Below the pieces are notes generated by a model. The model did no database searches and was not told the DNA's origin. It saw nothing but the letters and a program-made list of their open reading frames with translations. From contig CALJRU010000063.1 of assembly GCA_937976375.1 (NCBI GenBank), positions 62,001 through 126,000 of the forward strand: DNA of 64,000 nucleotides, written 5' to 3'. Shown piece by piece: positions 52,846 through 59,427 of the stretch. Position numbers and translations under genes: made by a program. The stretch comes from an uncultured Peptococcaceae bacterium. Its GTDB lineage: Bacteria; Bacillota; Peptococcia; Peptococcales; Peptococcaceae. Within the stretch, counting starts at the first letter, position 1. The number at the start of each line of letters is the position of its first letter.

Positions 52846-53604
52846 TCAAATAAACAATTCTGCTTCTTTGCGCTGTGCGCAGGCTTTTTTCAAGGTCAGA
52901 CCAGCTGCTGCCTGCATGATTGGATGGAGGCGGCGAGCGTGGTGTGGGCAGATGGCAACGCAGCGCATGCAGGATATGCAGGCTTTTTTATCGACATTCT
53001 GTGGATGCAAACGATCGATGGCTTGAACAGGGCATTTTTGTGCGCAAAGGCCGCAGCTCACGCAAGCCTTGGTTGCCTTTGGCACCATGCTGACGCTGCT
53101 TGTTTTGTAAGGTCGATTGCCTGGTACTTGCGGCGCGGATAAATCACCGCTGGCGAGTTTCTCTTTGATGCTCTGCGCAAAGGTTTCCAGCTGTTGCTGA
53201 TCTTGTGCGTCTGGTCTGCCAGTGGCAAATTGATGCGCAATGGAGTGCTCGGCCACTGCGGCAATCGCAGCGATGACCGTAAAACCCGCTTCCGCCGCTG
53301 TATCCTGCAATTCCAGCAAGGTGTCCTCGTAGGCACGGTTGCCATAAACCGCCATCACCACGGCACGTGCACCATTGCCGCTCAACTTTGCCAAGCGCGC
53401 TACCGCTGTTGCCGACACACGACCGCCATAAGACGGCACCGCGATCACTGCCACATCGTTCTTGTTCAATGCCACACTGCGAAAATCTTTTTTGCTGTCG
53501 CTCAAATCCACCAATGTCACTGCATCGGCCAACGTTTGTGCAACCATGTCTGCAGTTTTCATGGTGCCGCCTGTTGGACTGAATACGATTTCATAGACGT
53601 TCAT
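52846..53604 (-). CDS. EFR1-type flavodoxin-ferredoxin fusion protein
   Basis: The 252-residue protein has an N-terminal flavodoxin-like domain (about 1-160; VFSPTGGTMKTADMV phosphate loop, AVPSYGGRVSATAVARL) fused to two 4Fe-4S ferredoxin motifs (CVSCGLCAQKCPVQAI at about 188 and CISCMRCVAICPHHAR at about 215). It is typical of EFR1 family proteins in anaerobes, an electron carrier for unknown partners. ATG 53604 follows GGAGGG by 10 nt. It sits directly downstream of an alcohol-dehydrogenase relic and an Rrf2-controlled promoter. Confidence 0.88.
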   Translation of the reverse strand: MNVYEIVFSPTGGTMKTADMVAQTLADAVTLVDLSDSKKDFRSVALNKNDVAVIAVPSYGGRVSATAVARLAKLSGNGARAVVMAVYGNRAYEDTLLELQDTAAEAGFTVIAAIAAVAEHSIAHQFATGRPDAQDQQQLETFAQSIKEKLASGDLSAPQVPGNRPYKTSSVSMVPKATKACVSCGLCAQKCPVQAIDRLHPQNVDKKACISCMRCVAICPHHARRLHPIMQAAAGLTLKKACAQRKEAELFI

Positions 53605-53636
53605 AGTTCTTGCTCCCTCCATGCAATATTGTTCGT

Positions 53637-53780
53637 TCAAGGCCGCAGAATCACCTTGCCATTGGTCGGTCCATACGCTGCCAACTGCAGCGCTTCGTCA
53701 ACCTGTTCCAACCAAAAATACCATGAATCAACGACATTCATTGCCAAACGTGAATAGCATTTGATCTGAACAGCTTTCAT
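53637..53780 (-). pseudogene. Internally deleted zinc-type alcohol dehydrogenase (MDR) relic
   Basis: A 47-codon frame (MKAVQIKCYSRLAMNV, VDSWYFWLEQV, DEALQLAAYGPTNGKVILRP) joins the typical N-terminus of a medium-chain zinc alcohol dehydrogenase (MKAVQI) to its typical C-terminus (EAL-LA--G---GK-ILRP), with the roughly 280 residues between them missing. GAGGG precedes the ATG. It is the first cistron before EFR1. It is most simply the product of an internal deletion that kept the frame open. Confidence 0.7.
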
Positions 53781-53853
53781 ACAATCCCTCGTTTCTCAGC
53801 CGTTTTCAATTCTCACGTTCTTGAAACATCACGCAAAGACTGTTACAATTTAC

Positions 53854-53923
53854 GATGTAACAAATCCTATTACATCCTGCGAACAGTGTACCATCGCCAG
53901 GATGTAATGTCAACGATTACATC
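53854..53923. promoter_or_regulatory. Two GATGTAA-N9-TTACATC dyads between EFR1 operon and rrf2
   Basis: Identical 23-bp dyads lie at 53854-53876 and 53901-53923 (centres 47 bp apart). The minus-strand promoter TTGACA (53908-53913), 17 nt, TACACT (53885-53890) lies across the second dyad, and the first lies at the expected start site. They are strong candidates for operators of the divergent Rrf2 regulator. Confidence 0.7.
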
Positions 53924-53953
53924 AATCGCTAAATCACTTGAAAGGAACCCGCC

Positions 53954-54394
53954 ATGTATATAAGTACAAAATGCTCTGTCGCCGTTCACTGCCTCATCTT
54001 CATGCACGAAGCCAACGGCGTTGCCAAAGTCACCAGCAAACTTCTCGCTGAAAGCACCGGCTGCAACCCTGTGTTTATTCGCAACATCCTCAGCGCCCTC
54101 AAAAAAGCCGGACTGATCACTGTGCCACGCGGTATCGGCGGCGCACAGCTCAGTGTCGATCCCTCGCAAATCACCCTTTACCAAATTTACAGCGCTTTGG
54201 AGCCAAAAGGGCTGTCGTCGCTGATCGGCATTCACCCTTGCCAAGGCCGCGCCTGCCCTGTGGCACAAAACATCCATCAAGTGCTGCAGAAGCCTTACCA
54301 CCAAATCGAAGAAGCCGTCCAATCCACCATGGAAAACACCACCCTGCAATCCATGATCGATGATTTTCACCGTCTTACAGCGTCAGCAAAGTAA
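53954..54394 (+). CDS. Rrf2-family transcriptional regulator
   Basis: The 146-residue protein has an N-terminal winged helix (MYISTKCSVAVHCLIFMHEA, VTSKLLAESTGCNPVFIRNI, LSALKKAGLI) with the Rrf2 Gly-rich wing RGIGGAQL. Only CQGRAC is present in place of the three-Cys IscR-type cluster site, as in YwnA-like members, so it is likely a thiol or redox sensor rather than an Fe-S regulator. It is divergent from the EFR1 operon, whose promoter carries the paired dyads described above. Confidence 0.87.
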   Translation: MYISTKCSVAVHCLIFMHEANGVAKVTSKLLAESTGCNPVFIRNILSALKKAGLITVPRGIGGAQLSVDPSQITLYQIYSALEPKGLSSLIGIHPCQGRACPVAQNIHQVLQKPYHQIEEAVQSTMENTTLQSMIDDFHRLTASAK

Positions 54395-54395
54395 A

Positions 54396-54430
54396 AAATG
54401 GCCCTGCCTCAATGAAAGGCAGGGCCATTT
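54396..54430. terminator. Terminator downstream of rrf2 (left copy of a repeated hairpin)
   Basis: AAATGGCCCTGCC pairs with GGCAGGGCCATTT across 9 nt. A near-identical, partly decayed copy lies at 57338-57372, at the other end of the mobile remnant. Confidence 0.88.
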
Positions 54431-54852
54431 CAGCATGTAGTAAGTTGAACGCCGCATTCATAAATCGGGTGGTCATAATGATCAACAAAGAAGTTTTTGA
54501 CACAGTGCGAGCGAACAAATCCACATTTTTCATAGAAAGAACTGGTCACTGGACTATCTCCTGTGCCAACTTGCAGTATAGAATACTCCTCTCTATATTT
54601 TTTCGCAACAAAATCAATGAGCGCTTGACCGTAACCTTGACCCTGATAGTCTGGATACGTTGCAATGTTTTTAATTTCAAGAACGCCTTTCCCTTCGTCG
54701 GTTACAACACATTCGCATTTAACCCCATGATCGTCCAATACATACATCGTTCCTCGATCAATGTATCGGTCTATCATGTTTTCTTGTTCGTCAGCCAACA
54801 GCAATAAAGGGAGAAATCGTTTTTTATTCTCTTTAATTTCTCTAATTTCCAC
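54430..54852 (-). CDS. GNAT-family N-acetyltransferase
   Basis: The 140-residue protein has acetyl-CoA motif IATYPDYQGQGYGQALIDFV (about 63-82) and the terminal SSFYEKCGFVRSHC. The start is GTG 54852, with GAGGAG 11 nt upstream, only 18 bp after the truncated relaxase. It may be a passenger gene of the element or the chromosomal gene at its right-hand junction. The substrate is unknown; it resembles YhbS-type acetyltransferases. Confidence 0.8.
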   Translation of the reverse strand: MEIREIKENKKRFLPLLLLADEQENMIDRYIDRGTMYVLDDHGVKCECVVTDEGKGVLEIKNIATYPDYQGQGYGQALIDFVAKKYREEYSILQVGTGDSPVTSSFYEKCGFVRSHCVKNFFVDHYDHPIYECGVQLTTC

Positions 54853-54870
54853 AGCAATACGCGCTCCTCA

Positions 54871-55482
54871 TTATTTTCGATCGTTCCAGTCCACGGTGTC
54901 CTCCTTGTAGTTTTTCCAGTTCCCGGACGGGAGCCGGATACGCTCGCCATTCTCTTCAAAGTCATAGACCTTCCGGCTCTTGGGGAGCCATTTGCCGGTT
55001 TCGTCCATTGCCCGCATGGTCAGCAGGATGTGGACGTAAGGATTTCCGTCCCCCCTATCGTGAATGGCAAAATCGGCAATCATACCTTTGGAAACAAAAA
55101 ACTCCCGGCAATAGTCCCGGATCAGGTCGGCGTGCTGTTCCGGGAGAATTTTCCTCGGTATGGCAAGTACGATCCTGCGAGCAATCTGGGAGTTCCATTG
55201 TTTTTCTACGGCTTCAGCGGCGTTCCACAAGGTGTTACGGTCTGCATATGACTGCGTGGCGTGAGGCGGCAGCATGATTTCTGTGTGAACGATCCCTCTT
55301 TTCTCGGTATAGTATTTCTGCTTCTGGTCGTGCTCGGAAAACAACCGTTCGCCGCTCTGGTAAGCTGCGGCGGCTACGGCTGACTGACGATTGCTGCGCT
55401 GGACGATTTTTATATCGTAGCGGGACAGGGCATAACGGCTTCCTCCTTCCTGTGGTTGATTGGATAGGGGATGGTTTGCCAC
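54871..55482 (-). pseudogene. MobA/MobL relaxase, N-terminal fragment
   Basis: 203 residues cover only the relaxase core of a MobA/MobL protein (usually 400 or more). SRYDIKIVQRSNRQSAVAAA then AYQSGERLFSEHD at the N-terminus and VHTEIMLPPHATQSYADR are family hallmarks. The metal-binding motif, normally GNPH-H, reads GNPYVHILLTMRAM, so one His is Tyr. The frame ends at VDWNDRK, exactly where family members continue. The protein would be inactive in nicking. GTG 55482 is the only in-frame start. Confidence 0.8.
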
Positions 55483-55501
55483 CTTATTTTGGGCAAAAGA
55501 A

Positions 55502-55527
55502 AAACAGGAAATCGTTTCTGATTTCCT
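55502..55527 (-). repeat. Hairpin upstream of the relaxase fragment
   Basis: CAGGAAATC pairs with GATTTCCTG across a 6-nt loop within the element. Confidence 0.5.
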
Positions 55528-55620
55528 GCTCGGTGGTGCCGCCGGTGGGCGGCTGGTTATTCAGTTTTAAAAGTTCGGGGCAGGCTGGCCCGATGACGGA
55601 AAGATTTGAAAACTGAGAGT

Positions 55621-56454
55621 TTACAGTGCCTTTTTAGGACAATTCTTTACACATTCCATGCAAAGAATGCATTCTGTTCCATTTTTTCGTTTTCTCGAAT
55701 TATCTGTTACATCAACATCCATGGGACACACACTTTTACACTTTCCGCATGATATACATTTTTTCTCATCACATTTGATACGCAGTAAAGAAAAATAGCT
55801 TGCAGGTTTTAAAAATACAGTGACTGGGCAGATATATTTACAAAACGCTCGGTTATCCTTAAATGCAAAAGCAAGAACAATTCCGATTGCATAATAAAGG
55901 ATATTTCCAAACAGGAAACACCAGAACATGATGCGTTCAACATGACCTACCTGAAATAAAAACAGCGAGGCTACAAAAACCAAAGATACAATAAAAGTTA
56001 AATAGCGTATTCTCTCCAATTTCTTTTTGCGAGAAGTCATTGGGATCTTGTATGGCAGAAAATCCAAAACCATTGCAGTCCAACAAGCATATCCACACCA
56101 TCCTCTTCCAAAGATCAGTGGACCAAATATTTTTGCAACTACATAATGTATTGTCGCTGCTTCAAATACCCCTGTAAACAAATAATACCAAAAGCCCTCT
56201 ATCTGCATATTCTCGTTACAAATCAGCCCCAGATAAACGACCATATATAGGCCGATGAATAGTTGAACTATGCGTCTGGCATGTTTATATTCTATCTGGA
56301 AGAGCAGCAATCCAATAGCTATTACTGTACCTATATATGAGAAATTAAACAAATAAAATAGATTGTCCTTTGTCAGCCAAAGAATTACTGCTATAGCTTC
56401 AAATATCACCCAAAATCCCAGGGAGATATACCATTTCTTATTCTTAATTTTCAA
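55621..56454 (-). CDS. NapH/CcoG-like membrane polyferredoxin
   Basis: The 277-residue protein has about five membrane helices in the first 200 residues, Cys motifs FGRGWCGYACWTAM (about 121) and NRAFCKYICPVTVF (about 205) characteristic of NapH/NosR/RdxA-type proteins, and two C-terminal 4Fe-4S ferredoxin motifs (CISCGKCKSVCPMDV, CILCMECVKNCPKKAL). It would move electrons at the membrane. It is AT-rich compared with its surroundings and is lodged between the oriT-like site and the relaxase fragment, i.e. within the mobile remnant. No partner oxidoreductase is adjacent; the acceptor is unknown. Confidence 0.85.
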   Translation of the reverse strand: MKIKNKKWYISLGFWVIFEAIAVILWLTKDNLFYLFNFSYIGTVIAIGLLLFQIEYKHARRIVQLFIGLYMVVYLGLICNENMQIEGFWYYLFTGVFEAATIHYVVAKIFGPLIFGRGWCGYACWTAMVLDFLPYKIPMTSRKKKLERIRYLTFIVSLVFVASLFLFQVGHVERIMFWCFLFGNILYYAIGIVLAFAFKDNRAFCKYICPVTVFLKPASYFSLLRIKCDEKKCISCGKCKSVCPMDVDVTDNSRKRKNGTECILCMECVKNCPKKAL

Positions 56455-56745
56455 TTAGTTTTCCCCCGTAAATTCCCGATTTGTCATTGTTTTCATTATA
56501 CTTCATCCAGCTGGGTAAGTATAGGATGATTTTGTAAACTTGCTGGACGGGAACAGCTTGCAGTGCAAGGTGTTCCTGGTCGGCAAGTCTACAAAGGGGT
56601 AGCTGGCGCAAGCCATCGCAGGGGAAGCGTAGCGTCCCCCGCGATGGTTGGAAGCAACCGCAAGTGTGCTGGAAATCATCCGCTTTCCACAGGAAGCCCC
56701 CGGCAGGGCGCAACGCACCGGCTCGACCGGTGTATAGTTGCGCCC
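56455..56745. other. Non-coding part of the mobile remnant with the oriT region
   Basis: No protein frame is convincing here; GC-rich sequence of conserved mobile-element type extends from the polyferredoxin start to the DUF3847 end, with hairpins at 56706-56759. Confidence 0.5.
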
Positions 56746-56759
56746 TTACTCCGTAAGGG
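56706..56759 (+). other. oriT-like hairpins with MOBQ-like nic core
   Basis: An outer arm pair GGGCGCAAC (56706-56714)/GTTGCGCCC (56737-56745), inner ACCGG (56717-56721)/CCGGT (56727-56731), then TAGTTGCGCCCTTAC and a third pair CCCTTAC/GTAAGGG. MOBQ origins such as RSF1010 and pSK41 nick at GCG/CCC 8-12 nt past an inverted repeat; here that would be between 56742 and 56743. Confidence 0.65.
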
Positions 56760-57045
56760 GTTTCCCAGCTACCCGACCTTTCACGCTTTCTGCAACAACT
56801 TCTTTCATGCCAGTTTGGGAAAATGCCTGTTTCAGAATGTCCATCACATCATCGTCCGTCAGCACTTCCGGCCTTATCAGGAAACTTTCCAGCATAGCCC
56901 CTCTGGTACAGAACCGGTGCGTCCGTTCCTTCCGGATAAGCTGTTTTTTCTGGTGTTCCAGTATTTTTTCTTCGTGTTACGCCCGCCGCAGTCTGGCTTT
57001 GCCTTTGTCAAACTCCCGATTGTGCTTTTCCAGCATTTCATTCAT
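56746..57045 (-). pseudogene. DUF3847 mobile-element protein with an in-frame stop
   Basis: The frame starts at ATG 57045 (AGGAGG 9 nt upstream) as MNEMLEKHNREFDKGKARLR, then RA, a TAA at 56977-56979, and continues HEEKILEHQKKQLIRKER, THRFCTRGAMLESFLIRPEV, DDDVMDILKQAF. It runs to TAA at 56746. A CAA to TAA change restores the usual Gln-His. DUF3847 proteins sit beside MobA/MobL relaxases in Clostridial elements. The length and the rest of the sequence look normal, so this is a recent nonsense mutation. Confidence 0.85.
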
Positions 57046-57143
57046 CACAGGAGCCCTCCTTGTTTGGGGAACAGCGTGTAAATACAGTTCGGTTCGCCTA
57101 CACCCTGGCGAACCCACAGGATCAGCCCGGCGTCCTCTAATTC
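57045..57143 (-). pseudogene. C-terminal fragment of a plasmid replication initiator (RepA-like)
   Basis: The segment ELEDAGLILWVRQGVGEPNC then IYTLFPKQ resembles the winged-helix end of RepA_N-type initiators (LEE-GLIERKRQGLGKPN-IY). Its TGA overlaps the DUF3847 ATG (TGATG), preserving the original operon coupling. It has no N-terminus of its own because an IS200-type fragment is joined at the 5' side. Confidence 0.65.
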
Positions 57144-57281
57144 TTTCAAACTCAGCTGATCATTCATGATATCTTCCTGCAATTGATTGTCTATATATTC
57201 TCGTATCGCATTTTCATATTTCCCAACTGTATCTACATAATACCCTCGACACCAAAAGTGACAATTTCCGTACTTATATTT
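57144..57281 (-). pseudogene. C-terminal fragment of an IS200/IS605 TnpA transposase
   Basis: KYKYGNCHFWCRGYYVDTVG, KYENAIREYIDNQLQEDIMN matches the end of IS200-type TnpA, which includes the GYYVDTVG block and C-terminal helix. The catalytic HUH and Tyr regions are absent upstream. It is fused in frame to the Rep fragment, so it records an IS-mediated junction. Confidence 0.75.
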
Positions 57282-57337
57282 TATTTACCACCAGCAGAGC
57301 TGATGATTTTTTCATGCCTATTCATCACCCAGTAAAA

Positions 57338-57372
57338 AAATGGCCCTGCCTCAAAGAAAGGCTGGACCATTT
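57338..57372 (-). terminator. Terminator of the DUF3795 gene (right copy of the repeated hairpin)
   Basis: The sequence AAATGGCCCTGCCTCAAAGA repeats 54396 onwards with one base changed; its right arm has two changes (GGCTGGACC). The T tail for minus-strand transcripts is intact, 6 bp after the DUF3795 stop. Confidence 0.75.
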
Positions 57373-57377
57373 TTATG

Positions 57378-57809
57378 TCAACGTTTCTTATATAAGATAA
57401 TGCAGGGCGCTTCTCCGCCGGGACCGTAACTGCTGATCAAAAGGAATTGGTCGTCGGCCACAACGCCATAAAAGCGATCACTGTCTGGCTGTGTAATCTG
57501 CGTGCCTAGATAAACGCGCTGGTCCTGCAGGAGCTTGATGGTGTCTCCATTGGGCAGCGGATAGGCAAGATTCACATAAAAGCCATTCAAAAGCGTCACT
57601 TCTGTCATAGTCACATGTGGAACGTTGACTCCATTCACTTCGGCAATAAGCCGCTGCTTTTCTTGATTCAGGCGCTCTGCGCCGCCCTGCTGGACCCATT
57701 CAGCGGCTACACAGCTTCCGCCAAAAGGCTCACCGCCGGTGGCCTCACAACCGCCGCATTCTGCTGCTCTGGGGCATTGCCCGCAGCAATCCAATCCACA
57801 GTACGTCAT
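57378..57809 (-). CDS. DUF3795 Cys-rich protein
   Basis: The 143-residue protein starts with MTYCGLDCCGQCPRAAECGG and CEATGG...CVAAEW, the Cys-rich N-terminus of DUF3795 proteins (metal- or Fe-S-binding, function unknown). The C-terminal half (GVNVPHVTMTEVTLL, LPNGDTIKLLQDQRVYLGTQ) is a separate beta domain and is unusual for the family, possibly a fusion. GGAGGG lies 8 nt upstream; the ATG overlaps the stop of an acetyltransferase relic (ATGA). Confidence 0.75.
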   Translation of the reverse strand: MTYCGLDCCGQCPRAAECGGCEATGGEPFGGSCVAAEWVQQGGAERLNQEKQRLIAEVNGVNVPHVTMTEVTLLNGFYVNLAYPLPNGDTIKLLQDQRVYLGTQITQPDSDRFYGVVADDQFLLISSYGPGGEAPCIILYKKR

Positions 57810-57986
57810 TTTGTCATCCCTCCTGTTTCTTGACCGCGCCGCATGTACAGGAGCGGATAAGGATTGCTCTGCTCATCCAGCTCGCTGCAGCGTGCCACCA
57901 CGAAACCCATATATTCTTAAAAGCCTGGCGCCTGTGGACACATTAACGGCTAATGTGTCCACACCATGGTTTGCGCTGCACCACCG
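57806..57986 (-). pseudogene. GNAT acetyltransferase C-terminal relic with a frameshift
   Basis: Frame A reads GVDTLAVNVSTGARLL, then after a one-base shift near 57916-57922 frame B reads EYMGFVVARCSELDEQSNPY then PLLYMRRGQE, the order found at the end of GNAT proteins. Its stop overlaps the DUF3795 start (ATGA), so the pair was once coupled. The N-terminal half is absent. Confidence 0.6.
57933..57963. repeat. 13-bp perfect inverted repeat within the GNAT relic
   Basis: TGTGGACACATTA (57933-57945) and TAATGTGTCCACA (57951-57963) pair completely across a 5-nt loop. Confidence 0.6.
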
Positions 57987-58072
57987 CTGTCATCGTCGTT
58001 ACTTCCTGTTCTTTATCTCGCTGCATCTCTTTTCTCCATTATACAACGACAGCCTGATCTTTTTGAACAATG

Positions 58073-58133
58073 AAAAGCGCTCCTTGGTGGCGCCTTGACA
58101 TGCAGGGTTCGAGGCAGCACCAAGGAGCGCTTG
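58073..58133 (-). terminator. Terminator of the VOC gene
   Basis: AAGCGCTCCTTGGTG pairs with CACCAAGGAGCGCTT, with a long structured loop; a TTTT tail follows on the minus strand. The 90 bp between it and the stop hold nothing recognisable. Confidence 0.7.
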
Positions 58134-58224
58134 CAGGATGCGTTTTCTTGATATGGAATGACCGTTTGAGCGGCTACTATCTGAAAATCAGAACGTCTGC
58201 CATGGTTCGATGCTTTGTCACCAA

Positions 58225-58836
58225 TCAATCGCCAATATCAGTGTGCCCCTGCTCAAACTCCCATTGCAGGCCATAGCGATCAATAAAATAGAAGTAGCGC
58301 ACCTGTCCCAGAATGTTGGCGGTCTCGATGTTGCGCGCGTCGGTTTCGCCCGGCGCCTGATCAAAGAAGCGAACGTCCGATGGCTGCGTTTCGCTGATCT
58401 GATAAACCTGATAAGCTTCGGTCTCATTGATCAATCGAGTATCCGGCATAGCCTGAATATGCGCAAACGCCGCTTCGATATTGGTCACTTTCAAAGCCAC
58501 ATGACGGGCACCGCTTACATCATTGGCAGCAAAAATCACAGGCTCTGTCCGTCCTTTCGGCTGGTGATACTGCATCAGCTCCAAGGTCAGCCTGGTGCCT
58601 GGCACGTTGACAAAGGCAATGGATACGTCACCATCGGCTGCCTCGTCCACAAAACCGCCGGCCTTGAAAAAGCCTTCGTTTTTCCAGTGAGACAGGCAAT
58701 GGTCCGGCTCCACGCCCAAAAGGTCACGGTAATAGTCGACAGCCTGCTCCATGTCGTCCACAAAAATACAAATGTGTGACAGCCCGACAATATTCGGCAG
58801 CTCGGGCTGAATGGTGTTCTTTTGACGATCGTTCAT
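58225..58836 (-). CDS. VOC-superfamily (glyoxalase-like) protein
   Basis: The 203-residue protein has two beta-alpha-beta-beta-beta modules: VGLSHICIFVDDMEQAVDYY...LLGVEPDH near residue 17, and GARHVALKVTNIEAAFAHI near 100. DRYGLQWEFEQ near the C-terminus is the usual metal-side Glu segment. Such proteins bind a divalent metal and act as isomerases, dioxygenases or binding proteins. ATG 58836 has AAGGAGG 8 nt upstream. Substrate unknown. Confidence 0.82.
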   Translation of the reverse strand: MNDRQKNTIQPELPNIVGLSHICIFVDDMEQAVDYYRDLLGVEPDHCLSHWKNEGFFKAGGFVDEAADGDVSIAFVNVPGTRLTLELMQYHQPKGRTEPVIFAANDVSGARHVALKVTNIEAAFAHIQAMPDTRLINETEAYQVYQISETQPSDVRFFDQAPGETDARNIETANILGQVRYFYFIDRYGLQWEFEQGHTDIGD

Positions 58837-58890
58837 TGCTGGTTCCTCCTTATGCAATCGTTCATCACTCTATGAAACGGCATTGTTTTC

Positions 58891-59088
58891 TTATTGGATG
58901 ATGCCATGATCTCTAGCCAGAGCTTCTATGCTGCGGTCGTACGTGGCCTCGGCTTCCTTGGAAAAGAAACAACCAGGAACCCCTTCGTTGTGGTCGCGGT
59001 GGTGTGCGACACATTCACAGCATTTGCCGTGGCGCGGGCAGTCATAGGTGCAAGGGCATTCTCGTTTGTTGTCACATCGTTGCGTCAT
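58891..59088 (-). CDS. Small Cys-rich DUF6485-type protein
   Basis: The 65-residue protein is mostly Cys motifs (MTQRCDNKRECPCTYDCP, HGKCCECVAHHRDHNEGVPG), eight Cys and several His in the first 38 residues, followed by a charged helix (EATYDRSIEALARDHGII). It fits small cytosolic anaerobe proteins of the DUF6485 group, probably metal-binding. ATG 59088 has AAAGGAAG upstream; an earlier frame start adds a non-conserved segment. It is monocistronic. It is not a SCIFF peptide: spacing and length differ. Confidence 0.75.
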   Translation of the reverse strand: MTQRCDNKRECPCTYDCPRHGKCCECVAHHRDHNEGVPGCFFSKEAEATYDRSIEALARDHGIIQ

Positions 59089-59305
59089 TGTTGTTGCTTC
59101 CTTTCTGTTATCAACGCTCAATAAATCCAGGATACGCATCCCATGATACAGCTACAGGCTGCATCGACTTTAACAGTCTCCTTGCTGAATTGATTAAATG
59201 TACTGGCTTCAGCAATGGTTTGGCACTATATGCCTATTTTAACACAGATAATATTTTTATTGTATCTAAATTTCAAAATTTATGAACATGGTGTGCAAAA
59301 TGTGT

Positions 59306-59352
59306 AAAAAACGGCCCCTGCTTTTCGATGAAGGATTCGAAAAGCAGGGGCC
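59306..59352 (-). terminator. Terminator of the metallophosphoesterase gene
   Basis: GGCCCCTGCTTTTCG pairs with CGAAAAGCAGGGGCC across 10 nt; the A run on the left gives the minus-strand T tail. The 217 bp between it and the DUF6485 start contain only promoter-like AT-rich sequence. Confidence 0.85.
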
Positions 59353-59427
59353 TCCTTAAATTAAAATAATGAATTAGCGAATGTCGTTATCTGAACATCT
59401 GGCCGCAGTCTTGGCAAAACTCATAAA

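Larger units (their letters stand above)
54430..57340 (-). mobile_element. Decayed mobilizable element remnant (MOBQ-like)
   Basis: On the minus strand the order is IS200 fragment, Rep fragment, DUF3847 (nonsense-disrupted), oriT-like hairpins, a polyferredoxin gene, truncated MobA/MobL relaxase, and a GNAT gene. No complete relaxase, replication protein or integrase remains. The interval is framed by two copies of one terminator-like hairpin. It is the shell of a mobilizable plasmid or transposon trapped in the chromosome. Confidence 0.75.

Noticed and set aside
58891..59088. Cys-rich small protein as a SCIFF precursor for the radical SAM maturase
   Set aside because: Eight Cys in a CxC/CC pattern with His, 28 kb away on a separate transcript; lacks the spaced six-Cys SCIFF layout.
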